From Pseudolabrys sp. (GTDB taxonomy: Bacteria > Pseudomonadota > Alphaproteobacteria > Rhizobiales > Xanthobacteraceae), in assembly GCA_029945495.1 (NCBI GenBank), contig JAQSCR010000439.1, positions 1-14,843 on the forward strand: a DNA stretch of 14,843 nt. Reading direction: 5' to 3'. Made by a program: the position numbers and the translations under genes. Position 1 is the stretch's first letter. Each line of letters starts with the position of its first letter. The notes below the pieces were generated by a model that saw only the letters and a list, made by a program, of their open reading frames with translations, was not told the DNA's origin and did no database searches. Below are positions 1-6,704 of the stretch, piece by piece.

Positions 1-807
1 CATCCGCGATACGCCGCCGATGTAGCAGACATCGGGCTGGACGACGTCGACAACCTTGTTGTCGATCATGTAGCGCCACAGCGTCAGATCGCAGTCCTGT
101 TCGCCGCCGGTCACATCGAGGCTAAGCACGGCTCTCACTTCGGCGGTCCAGGAATGCTCCCAATAGGGGCAGGGCTCTTCGAAATGGATGACGCCATGGT
201 CTTGCAACATTCGCCCGACTTCGATCGCTTTGGCCGGCGTATAGCCGCTATTGGCATCAACCAGGAGACGCGCTTTGTCGCCCAAAGCGGCGCGCACTTG
301 CGGGACAATCGCATTGGTCCGTCCGGGCCATTCGTCTTCGTCATGGCCGCATTCCTTGCCGACACGGAATTTGAACGCCGTATAGCCGTCCTCACCTTGC
401 AGGCGCTTGAGCCGTTCGGCCTCGGCCTCGGGGGTGATTTCGCCGCGTTTCATGCTGGAGGCGTAGACCGGGAACGGCCGCGGCGTGCCGCCGAGCAGTT
501 CGCACACGCTTTTCTTTTCGATGCGGCCACGCAGGTCCCATAAGGCGGTATCGAGGCCGGTGATGGCGCGAAACAGGTAAGAACCGGGAAACTTGTGCTC
601 GCGTTCCGGGATCGTCTCCACGAGGCGATCTATGTCGAAAGCATCGGCCCCCAGCGACCATGGCGCGATCTGGCGATGGAATACCGAGGCGGTGATATCG
701 GCATTGTAAGGCGAGAGTTGTCCCCAGCCCTGCGCGCCACTGTCGGTGGTGACGCGCACGAAGCCGACGGAGGTGTTCGAAAAGGTCTCAAGCTTCGTAA
801 TTTTCAT
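1..807 (-). CDS. Mandelate racemase/muconate lactonizing enzyme family protein (enolase superfamily), 3'-truncated
   Basis: The reading frame runs from ATG at 807 leftwards for 269 codons and off the window edge without a stop, so the last quarter or so is missing. Residues about 1-115 form the capping domain and the rest the start of the TIM barrel. The three Mg2+ ligands expected of the superfamily are visible: D184 in VDANSGY, E210 in FEEPCPYW and E236 in TGGEQD. K146 lies in FKFRVGK, at the end of the second barrel strand where family members carry a catalytic base. Members abstract a proton alpha to a carboxylate, as dehydratases, racemases or cycloisomerases, mostly on sugar acids or aromatic-derived lactones. 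The C-terminal acid/base residue lies outside the window, so the reaction and substrate cannot be given. It diverges from a MocR-type regulator that may control it. A 14-bp inverted repeat covers its start codon. Family sure, function open. Confidence 0.9.
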   Translation of the reverse strand, partial: MKITKLETFSNTSVGFVRVTTDSGAQGWGQLSPYNADITASVFHRQIAPWSLGADAFDIDRLVETIPEREHKFPGSYLFRAITGLDTALWDLRGRIEKKSVCELLGGTPRPFPVYASSMKRGEITPEAEAERLKRLQGEDGYTAFKFRVGKECGHDEDEWPGRTNAIVPQVRAALGDKARLLVDANSGYTPAKAIEVGRMLQDHGVIHFEEPCPYWEHSWTAEVRAVLSLDVTGGEQDCDLTLWRYMIDNKVVDVVQPDVCYIGGVSRM

Positions 808-885
808 CGGCTTCGCTATTTCGTGCTTATCGGCGTTGTGTTCGGCCGGGAGGCCGACGTTCGGTTTTCTCGCCGATGAAAATTA
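798..885. repeat. 14-bp perfect inverted repeat spanning the start codon of the enolase-family gene
   Basis: TAATTTTCATCGGC at 798-811 is the exact reverse complement of GCCGATGAAAATTA at 872-885. The left arm contains the ATG (805-807) of the minus-strand enolase-family gene. Between the arms a second hairpin, TCGGCC (842-847) with GGCCGA (852-857) and a GGGA loop, could bring the outer arms together. In a minus-strand transcript starting beyond 885 the leader could pair with the start codon and hide it. The repeat is seen directly; the regulatory role is inference. Confidence 0.55.
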
Positions 886-911
886 GAGTTGAAATGGTCT
901 GCTATTAAGGT

Positions 912-977
912 CCATTCTGAATGAATGAGAAGGCCAATTCTGGCCGGGGCTTGGGACAGGTTTTGTCGATCAGAATG
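912..977. promoter_or_regulatory. Candidate operator repeats between enolase-family gene and mocR-type gene
   Basis: Several short repeats crowd this part of the divergent region. GGCCA-ATTC-TGGCC (932-945) is a perfect 5-bp-arm palindrome. CATTCTGA (913-920) is repeated inverted as TCAGAATG (970-977). CCATTCTG (912-919) and CCAATTCTGG (934-943) form a loose direct repeat. MocR-type regulators usually bind near their own gene and the adjacent divergent one, so these are the best candidates for its sites. No convincing -35/-10 pair was found here. The rest of 808-1005 holds no gene. Confidence 0.35.
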
Positions 978-1005
978 ATGGATCACCCGGCGTCGGAGAC
1001 TCGCA

Positions 1006-2490
1006 TTGGTTAAGCGGGCAGAAGGCGCATTGCTGCAGTCGATTTCGATCAATCGGCAAGGTTCGCATGGTCTGATCATTCAAATTTGCACCCATTTGCG
1101 GGAGTTCATCCTGTCCGGCTCGCTCAAGGCGGGCGGCCGTCTGCCCTCGACACGGACTTTGGCGAACGAACTGAATGTCGCCCGCACCACGATCGTCGAA
1201 TGTTTCGAGCGTCTGGCGGCGGAGGGCCTGATCGAAACCCGCGTCGGCGCCGGCACCTTTGTCAGCCAGGCTTTCAAAAATGAACGCCTTGCGGTTCCGG
1301 CCCAAAAACCGATGATATCGGAAAAAAGCGCGCGTCTGGCGCAATCCATGACGTCGGCCTCAAGCCGCTTTGTGCCGCGCCTGGTGCATGAGCAGCGGCC
1401 CTTTACGACCGCCACGCCGGCCTACGACGCGTTTCCGATGGCGCAATGGGTGCGCCTGTCGAGCAAGCACTGGCGCGAGGCACGCAAAGACATCCTGGGC
1501 TATCCGGAGCCCTATGGCCACGAAGTGCTGCGCAAGGCGATCGCCGACCATCTGCGCGTCAACCGCGGCATCAAATGCGACTGGCAGCAGATATTCATCG
1601 TCGCCGGCGCGCAACAGGCTTTCCAGCTGATCGCAACCACTTTGATCGACCCGGGCGACAAGGTCTGGATCGGCGCGCGCAACAGCTTCGTCGTCCATGG
1701 CGCCGATCTGGTGCCGGTGCGGGTCGATGAAAGTGGGCTCGATGTCGCCGACGCGCTCGCCAAAGCTCCGGAATTCCGGCTCGCGTTTGTCACGCCGTCG
1801 CATCAGCAGCCGCTTGGCGTCAACATGTCGCTTGAGCGGCGCATGGCCTTGCTGACCGCGGCGCAGGATCAGGGCGCCTGGATTATCGAGGACGACTGGG
1901 ACGGCGAATTCTGTTTCTCGGGCCTGCCGCTGCCGACCTTGCAGAGCATGGATCAGGCGGGCCGCGTCATCTATGTCGGCTCGTTCTCCAAATCGCTGTT
2001 TCCGTCATTGCGTCTGGGATTCATTCTGGCGCCGCCGGCGCTGATGCAGCATTTTCAAACCAGTCTCGATGCCTTCCTGCCGGGCGTGCCGACGGCCATT
2101 CAGGCGATCGTCAGCGATTTCATCGTCGAAGGTCATTTCGCCACGCATATCCGCCGGATGCGCAAGGCCTATCATGAACGCTACCAGACGCTTTACGCCG
2201 GCGTGCAGGCGCATCTGTCCGATTATCTGGACATCATGCCGACCAGTACGGGAATGCATACGGTGGCATTCCTCAAGCAGGGTCTGAACGCCGAAGAGGT
2301 CGCCAAGCGTGCGGCGGAGCGCGGCCTGACGCTGACGCCCATCGGCCGCTTCTGTATCGTGCCTTATGAGCGCCAGGGCTTCGCGCTGGGGTTCAGCGGG
2401 TTTTCGACCGCGCAGATCGACGCGGCCATAACGGTGCTGAAAGACGTATGTGCCGACACGACGGCAGCACGCGAAGCCGAGCCCGCATAA
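1006..2490 (+). CDS. MocR-family (GntR/aminotransferase-like) transcriptional regulator
   Basis: This 494-residue protein has the normal MocR length and layout. A winged-helix GntR domain lies at about residues 20-88 (LPSTRTLANELNVARTT, then VGAGTFVS), followed by a linker and a fold-type I aminotransferase-like domain from about 130 to the end. The PLP-binding lysine is K329 in SFSKSLFPSLRLGF. Other family signatures are PSHQQPLG and IEDDWDGEF; the usual form of the latter is IEDDYDSEF. Members sense PLP or a PLP adduct of an amine or amino acid and usually control a neighbouring gene. The start is TTG at 1006, because an in-frame stop lies at 976-978, no in-frame ATG follows before the domain, and GGAG (995-998) sits 7 bases upstream. 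The GMC oxidoreductase gene about 100 bases downstream and the divergent enolase-family gene are likely targets, though this is inferred from position only. Confidence 0.93.
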   Translation: MVKRAEGALLQSISINRQGSHGLIIQICTHLREFILSGSLKAGGRLPSTRTLANELNVARTTIVECFERLAAEGLIETRVGAGTFVSQAFKNERLAVPAQKPMISEKSARLAQSMTSASSRFVPRLVHEQRPFTTATPAYDAFPMAQWVRLSSKHWREARKDILGYPEPYGHEVLRKAIADHLRVNRGIKCDWQQIFIVAGAQQAFQLIATTLIDPGDKVWIGARNSFVVHGADLVPVRVDESGLDVADALAKAPEFRLAFVTPSHQQPLGVNMSLERRMALLTAAQDQGAWIIEDDWDGEFCFSGLPLPTLQSMDQAGRVIYVGSFSKSLFPSLRLGFILAPPALMQHFQTSLDAFLPGVPTAIQAIVSDFIVEGHFATHIRRMRKAYHERYQTLYAGVQAHLSDYLDIMPTSTGMHTVAFLKQGLNAEEVAKRAAERGLTLTPIGRFCIVPYERQGFALGFSGFSTAQIDAAITVLKDVCADTTAAREAEPA

Positions 2491-2587
2491 ACCTCCGGAT
2501 GGAATTGGCCAGAAGATGGCGCGAGAATGGACCTCTTCGGCCGCTCCAACGCCGCTTATTGTCTGAGCGCCGATGGAGGGCTCTGTT

Positions 2588-4198
2588 TTGGATGCGTACG
2601 ATTACATAATTGTCGGTGCCGGATCGGCCGGCTGCGTCATCGCCGGCAACCTGGCTGCCGCCGGCAACTCGAAAATTCTCGTGCTCGAAGCCGGACCGCG
2701 TGACCGCAGTCCGTGGATCCATTTGCCCATTGGCTATGGCAAGACCTATTACAATCCGGCCGTAAACTGGATGTACGAAACCGAGCCCCAGTCCGGGCTC
2801 GCCGGTCGCAAGATTTATCAGCCGCGTGGCAAAGTCGTCGGCGGATCGAGTTCGATCAACGCCATGGTCTATTCGCGCGGCCAGGCCGCGGATTACGACG
2901 GCTGGGCGGCGCTCGGCAATCGCGGCTGGGCGTGGCCGGATGTCCTGCGTCTCTATCGCCGGATGGAAGATCATGATCTCGGCGCCTCCGCGTGGCACGG
3001 CGCCGGCGGCCCTCTGCATATCACCGACACATCGAAGGCGGTTCATCCGCTCACCGATCTCTTCATCAAAGCCGGGCTCGAGGCGGGTTTGCCGTTCAAT
3101 CCCGATCTCAACGGCGAGACGACCGAAGGCGTCGGTACCTATCAGATCACCACGCGCGGCGGGCTTCGCGAGTCCGCCGCGGGCGCTTATCTAAAGCCGG
3201 CCTTGAAGACGGGACGGGTGCGTCTCGAGACGGAAGCGCTGGTCACGCGCGTCCTGTTCGACGGGCGTCGTGCCATCGGCGTCGAATGCCGCCAGCATGG
3301 ACAATTGAAAACTTTTCATGCGGGCGCCGAAATTATTCTATGCGGCGGCGCGATCAATTCGCCGCAGATCCTGCAGCTCTCCGGCATCGGCCCGGGCAGC
3401 TTGCTGGCCGAACATGCGATTGAGGTCGTTGCCGACCGGTCCGCTGTCGGCCGTCATTTCCAGGACCATCTCTGTTACGATCATGTCTACATATCCAAGC
3501 TGCCGAGCCTGAACGACGATCTGCTGCCGCTGTCGGGCAAGATTCGTGTCGCGCTGGCCTATCTGTTTGGCCGGCGAGGCCCGCTTTCGCTAAGCGTCAA
3601 TCAAGGCGGCGGCTTCTACCGGTCGCGGGCAGGGCTCGACCGGCCCGACATCCAGCTTTACTTCTCGCCGCTGAGTTACGAGAAGGCGCAGCCGCGCGTG
3701 CGCGCGCTGATGAAGCCCGATCCGTTTTCGGGCTTTTCGACGAGTGTGTCGCCCTGCCGCCCGCTGAGCCGCGGCTATGTCGCCATCCGCTCTCCCGACC
3801 CGGCGGCCGCGCCGAAGATAGAGCCCAATTATCTTTCTGCGCCGGAAGACGTCGAGACTCTGCTCACCGGTGCGCACTTTCTGTGCGGACTGGCCGAGAC
3901 GCCGACATTCAAGACGCTGGTGGATCGGGAATTGAAGCCGGGCGGCGACCGGCATTCGGACGCCGCACTTATCGACGATATCCGGCAGCGCGCCTATTCG
4001 GTCTTTCATCCGAGCGGCACCTGCCGGATGGGGCTGGATCCGGCCGATTGCGTCGTCGATCCGGCGCTGCGGGTGCATGGCGTTGCCGGCCTGCGTGTGG
4101 CCGATGCTTCGATTTTTCCGACCGTGCCATCGGGCAACACCGGCGCTCCGGCGATGATGGTCGGCGAAAAAGCGTCCGAGTTGATCCTCGGCCGCTAG
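2588..4198 (+). CDS. GMC-family FAD-dependent oxidoreductase (choline/alcohol dehydrogenase-like)
   Basis: About 536 residues, a normal GMC length. The N-terminal dinucleotide-binding motif is YDYIIVGAGSAGC (G10-G15), followed by the GMC signature RGKVVGGSSSINAM (from R80). The catalytic pair near the C-terminus is H474 in FHPSGTCRMG and N517 in PSGNTGAPAMM, the His/Asn arrangement found in choline-dehydrogenase-like members. These enzymes oxidise a primary or secondary alcohol to an aldehyde or ketone with FAD and pass electrons to a quinone or cytochrome, or to O2. The substrate cannot be read from the sequence. There is no signal peptide, so it is probably cytoplasmic or at the inner membrane face. 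I prefer TTG 2588 over the in-frame ATG at 2573, because GGAGGG (2575-2580) lies 7 bases before the TTG and overlaps the ATG. The stop is 2 bases from the stop of the convergent ferredoxin gene. Confidence 0.93.
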   Translation: MDAYDYIIVGAGSAGCVIAGNLAAAGNSKILVLEAGPRDRSPWIHLPIGYGKTYYNPAVNWMYETEPQSGLAGRKIYQPRGKVVGGSSSINAMVYSRGQAADYDGWAALGNRGWAWPDVLRLYRRMEDHDLGASAWHGAGGPLHITDTSKAVHPLTDLFIKAGLEAGLPFNPDLNGETTEGVGTYQITTRGGLRESAAGAYLKPALKTGRVRLETEALVTRVLFDGRRAIGVECRQHGQLKTFHAGAEIILCGGAINSPQILQLSGIGPGSLLAEHAIEVVADRSAVGRHFQDHLCYDHVYISKLPSLNDDLLPLSGKIRVALAYLFGRRGPLSLSVNQGGGFYRSRAGLDRPDIQLYFSPLSYEKAQPRVRALMKPDPFSGFSTSVSPCRPLSRGYVAIRSPDPAAAPKIEPNYLSAPEDVETLLTGAHFLCGLAETPTFKTLVDRELKPGGDRHSDAALIDDIRQRAYSVFHPSGTCRMGLDPADCVVDPALRVHGVAGLRVADASIFPTVPSGNTGAPAMMVGEKASELILGR

Positions 4199-4200
4199 GA

Positions 4201-4524
4201 TTAGCGCCCCTGATAGGCCGGCGTGTGCACGATCAGGCCGTCCAACGCTTCGGTGACCTTGATCTGGCAGGCGAGGCGCGACGTCGGCTTCACCTCGAAG
4301 GCGGAGTCGAGCTGGTATTCCTCGTCGGACGAGGGTGGGCCGACGATCGCGCTCCAGGCGTCATCGACATAGACCATGCAAGTCGCGCAGGTGCAGCCGC
4401 CGCCGCATTCGGCGACAATGCTGGACACGTCATTCTTCAACGCGGTTTCCATCACGGTCGCGCCCAGTTCGGCCTCGACGGTGTGAACGGTGCCGTCGTG
4501 TTCGATGAATGTGATTTTCGGCAT
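4201..4524 (-). CDS. [2Fe-2S] ferredoxin (adrenodoxin/putidaredoxin/palustrisredoxin type)
   Basis: A 107-residue single-domain ferredoxin. The cluster ligands follow the vertebrate-type spacing: C40-X5-C46-X2-C49 in ECGGGCTCATCMVYV and C86 in RLACQI. C44 is an extra cysteine inside the loop. Proteins of this class carry single electrons from an FAD ferredoxin reductase to an oxygenase such as a P450 or to Fe-S assembly. The sequence resembles oxygenase partners more than the Isc ferredoxin, but that is a judgement by eye. It lies 4 bases after the stop of the ferredoxin reductase gene. The only GGAG is 12 bases before the ATG, within the end of that gene, so its translation is probably coupled. 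With boxR at the head of the same run, it is a candidate electron donor for the di-iron epoxidase BoxB. Confidence 0.92.
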   Translation of the reverse strand: MPKITFIEHDGTVHTVEAELGATVMETALKNDVSSIVAECGGGCTCATCMVYVDDAWSAIVGPPSSDEEYQLDSAFEVKPTSRLACQIKVTEALDGLIVHTPAYQGR

Positions 4525-4528
4525 AGGG

Positions 4529-5557
4529 TCAGGCTACTCCAAGCTTCTTCTGCAGGCTGGTGGAGGAGGTGGTGTACTGGAACACCAGCCGCTTCTCCGG
4601 ATGGACGTAGTGATGAACACGTTGCGCCATCAACGCGCCCTCGTGAAACCCCGACAGGATCAGCTTCAGCTTGCCGGGATAGGTGTTGATGTCGCCGATG
4701 GCGAAAATGCCCGGACGATTGGTCTCGAAGGTGGAGACATCGACCTTGACGAGTTCATCATGCATCTCGATACCCCAATCCGCGACCGGGCCGAGTTTCA
4801 TGGTCAGGCCGAAGAACGGCAGCATGGCGTCGCAGGCGACGCGCGTGACCGCGCCGTCCTTGTCCTTGATCGAGGCGGCGGTAAGCTGGCCGTCGCTGCC
4901 TTCCAGTTCCGACACCTGACCGATCCGCAGGTCCATGCTGCCTGCGGCGACCAGCGCCCGCATCTTGTTGACGCTGTCGGGCGCGCCACGGAAATCGTCG
5001 CGCCGGTGCACCAAAGTCAGCCGCTTGGCGATCGGCTGCAGGTTGAGTGTCCAGTCGAGCGCCGAGTCGCCCCCGCCGACCACAATCACGTCCTTGCCGC
5101 GAAAATTCTCCATCTTGCGCACGGCATAGAACACCGACTTGTCCTCATAGGGCTCGATGCCGGCAATCGGCGGACGCTTGGGCTGGAACGAGCCGCCGCC
5201 GGCGGCAATCACTACCGATTTGCACTCGAAGGTTTTACCGGCATCGGTGGTGACGCGAAACAGCGGATCGCCGATATTCTCGATAGTGGTGACCATCTCG
5301 CCGAGGTGGAATGTCGGATGAAACGGCTTGATCTGCTCCATCAGCGCTTCACTCAAGCCGTGGCCGGTGATGAGCGGAATGCCGGGAATGTCGTAGATCG
5401 GCTTTTCCGGATAAAGCTCGGCACATTGGCCGCCGACCTTATCGAGAATGTCGACCAGGTGCGTCTTGATGTCCAAGAGGCCCAGCTCGAACACGGCGAA
5501 CAGGCCGACGGGCCCCGCGCCGATGATCAGGACGTCTGTCTTGATGGTGTCGCTCAT
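4529..5557 (-). CDS. Ferredoxin--NADP(+) reductase (thioredoxin-reductase-like, type 2)
   Basis: 342 residues with the two-nucleotide-domain plan of thioredoxin reductase-like FNRs. The FAD motif is IIGAGPVG (11-18) and the NADPH motif VVGGGDSALDW (159-169), with HRRDDFR (184-190) where the 2'-phosphate of NADPH is bound. The C-terminal FAD segment is FAIGDINTYPGKLKLILSGF (285-304). The redox-active CxxC of true thioredoxin reductases is missing from the NADPH domain, which supports FNR of the YumC / Rhodopseudomonas palustris type. It moves electrons from NADPH to ferredoxin, most likely the ferredoxin encoded 4 bases downstream. The gene starts 35 bases after boxR on the same strand, so boxR-FNR-ferredoxin is likely one operon. 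That context points to supplying the box pathway rather than general metabolism. Confidence 0.93.
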   Translation of the reverse strand: MSDTIKTDVLIIGAGPVGLFAVFELGLLDIKTHLVDILDKVGGQCAELYPEKPIYDIPGIPLITGHGLSEALMEQIKPFHPTFHLGEMVTTIENIGDPLFRVTTDAGKTFECKSVVIAAGGGSFQPKRPPIAGIEPYEDKSVFYAVRKMENFRGKDVIVVGGGDSALDWTLNLQPIAKRLTLVHRRDDFRGAPDSVNKMRALVAAGSMDLRIGQVSELEGSDGQLTAASIKDKDGAVTRVACDAMLPFFGLTMKLGPVADWGIEMHDELVKVDVSTFETNRPGIFAIGDINTYPGKLKLILSGFHEGALMAQRVHHYVHPEKRLVFQYTTSSTSLQKKLGVA

Positions 5558-5592
5558 TCTCTGTTTTCCGGCGGCGGCCGGCTCCTTAGTTT

Positions 5593-6567
5593 CTAATCTT
5601 GCGTGGTCTTCGGATGAGCGCCGATGCCCTGTTCAGGCGACGCGATCGTCTGCAGCAACTCGTTCAGGTTCTGCTCCGGCGACTTGCCGGTGGTGGCGAG
5701 GGTCGCTTCCGCCCTGGCGTAAAGCGGTTCGCGGCTCTTGAGAATTGAAATGAGATCCTCCATGGCCCGCCCGCTATTGGCCATCGGCCGCATGTCGCCC
5801 TGCGCCATGACGCGCTTCATGTGATCCTGCGGCTCGGCGCGCACCCACACCGTGAAGCAGGACGACAGCAGGATTTCAAGCGTGCCGGGCTCGGTGACGA
5901 TTGAGCCGCCGGTGGCGATGACGAAATGCTTGTGCTGACGCAGCACGTCGTCGAGCGCCTCACGTTCGGCGCGGCGGAAAGTTTCCTGGCCGAACATGTC
6001 GAAGATTTCGCTTAATGACGCGCCGGAGCGGCGCTCGATCTCGCGGTCGAGTTCGATGAAGGGAACGTCCAGCCGCTCGGCCAGCAGCGCGCCGAGCGTG
6101 GACTTGCCGCCGCCGCGCAGGCCGATCAGCGCAACGCGCTTGCGGCGGGTGTCCTCTGACGGCGGACTGAAGTTCCGGGACAACAAGCCGCGCGCCTGCG
6201 CCAACTCCGGCGGCGACAGCCTCTCAAGAAATTGCGTCAACAGGACCAGGTCGAGCGTGGGCTCGGGGCCGTCATGCACCAACTGCGTCACCGGCAGGCC
6301 GATGGCGCGGGCAATGCGCCGCAGCAGCACGATCGAGCAATTACCGAGACCGGCTTCCATCTGCGCGATATAACGCTCGGAAACCTTGGCCTGCTTGGCC
6401 AGCACCTTGCGCGACATGCCACGCTGATTGCGCAGCGTGCGCACGCGTTCGCCGAGACGGCGTAGATAAGCGGTGCCTTCGCCGCTCAGCGGCGGCTTTG
6501 CCGGCGCAGGCTTGATCAGCGGCGTATGGGTCTGGGCCGGTTTCATCGGCCAACCAGTAACATGCAT
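5593..6567 (-). CDS. boxR: BoxR/BzdR-type regulator: XRE HTH domain fused to shikimate kinase-like domain
   Basis: From ATG 6567 the protein has 324 residues. An XRE helix-turn-helix lies at about 37-97 (MSRKVLAKQAKVSERYIAQM) and a linker at about 100-143. A shikimate-kinase-like domain runs to the end, with Walker A GLRGGGKST (149-157), FIELDREIERRSG and FRRAEREAL. This fusion is known from BzdR and BoxR of Azoarcus, where the kinase-like domain binds benzoyl-CoA and the HTH domain represses benzoate genes until that ligand appears. The position next to divergent boxCB fits BoxR rather than the anaerobic BzdR. The open frame extends to an ATG at 6738, but that would place 57 extra residues across the divergent promoter and into boxC, so I reject it. 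ATG 6546 is an alternative start; ATG 6567 has GAGA 6 bases upstream. The FNR and ferredoxin genes follow on the same strand. Confidence 0.92.
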   Translation of the reverse strand: MHVTGWPMKPAQTHTPLIKPAPAKPPLSGEGTAYLRRLGERVRTLRNQRGMSRKVLAKQAKVSERYIAQMEAGLGNCSIVLLRRIARAIGLPVTQLVHDGPEPTLDLVLLTQFLERLSPPELAQARGLLSRNFSPPSEDTRRKRVALIGLRGGGKSTLGALLAERLDVPFIELDREIERRSGASLSEIFDMFGQETFRRAEREALDDVLRQHKHFVIATGGSIVTEPGTLEILLSSCFTVWVRAEPQDHMKRVMAQGDMRPMANSGRAMEDLISILKSREPLYARAEATLATTGKSPEQNLNELLQTIASPEQGIGAHPKTTQD

Positions 6568-6607
6568 TATAATTCTCAGCAAGGTACGAAATTCTGGGCT
6601 ATTCCTA

Positions 6608-6616
6608 TATATAACA
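6608..6616 (-). promoter_or_regulatory. Candidate extended -10 promoter of boxR
   Basis: Read on the minus strand, TG (6616-6615), one base and TATATA (6613-6608) make an extended -10 element in an AT-rich patch. Transcription would begin near 6601, giving a leader of about 33 bases before ATG 6567. No good -35 is visible, which is tolerable for an extended -10. It faces the boxC promoter, so BoxR bound here could control both directions. Confidence 0.35.
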
Positions 6617-6645
6617 TTGCAGCTCCTATCCAGCGCTGTTAGAAA
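6617..6645 (+). promoter_or_regulatory. Candidate sigma-70 promoter of boxCB
   Basis: TTGCAG (6617-6622) and TAGAAA (6640-6645) are separated by 17 bases. The start site would be near 6652, giving a leader of about 53 bases before boxC ATG 6705. One TGCA (6618-6621) lies inside the -35 box, and the TGCA-N6-TGCA element covers the predicted start site. Repression by a BoxR-like protein bound there would be easy to explain. Confidence 0.45.
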
Positions 6646-6647
6646 AT

Positions 6648-6661
6648 TGCACAATAATGCA
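6648..6661 (+). promoter_or_regulatory. Putative BoxR operator TGCA-N6-TGCA
   Basis: The sequence TGCACAATAATGCA is a TGCA direct repeat with exactly 6 bases between copies, matching the TGCA repeats known as BzdR/BoxR binding sites in Azoarcus. Two more TGCA copies lie nearby, at 6618-6621 and at 6563-6566 beside the boxR start. The position, just after the predicted -10 and over the start site of boxCB, fits a repressor site relieved by benzoyl-CoA. The match is seen; binding is inferred from the family. Confidence 0.6.
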
Positions 6662-6704
6662 TGTTTCGAACGAAACCATTCCGGGCGGACACTCAAGGCG
6701 GACC

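Noticed and set aside
154..879. Short plus-strand open frames over the enolase-family gene
   Set aside because: They overlap each other and the minus-strand frame that carries the conserved metal ligands; the translations look like noise.
4529..5557. Annotation as thioredoxin reductase
   Set aside because: There is no CxxC redox motif in the NADPH domain, and the neighbouring ferredoxin gene fits an FNR.
5593..6567. Annotation as a biosynthetic shikimate kinase
   Set aside because: The kinase-like domain is fused to an XRE helix-turn-helix and sits beside box genes, as in BzdR/BoxR regulators.
6657..6704. Upstream ATG 6657 as the start of boxC
   Set aside because: It has no ribosome binding site, lies inside the TGCA-N6-TGCA element and would be only a few bases from the predicted transcription start; ATG 6705 has AAGG at 6 bases.
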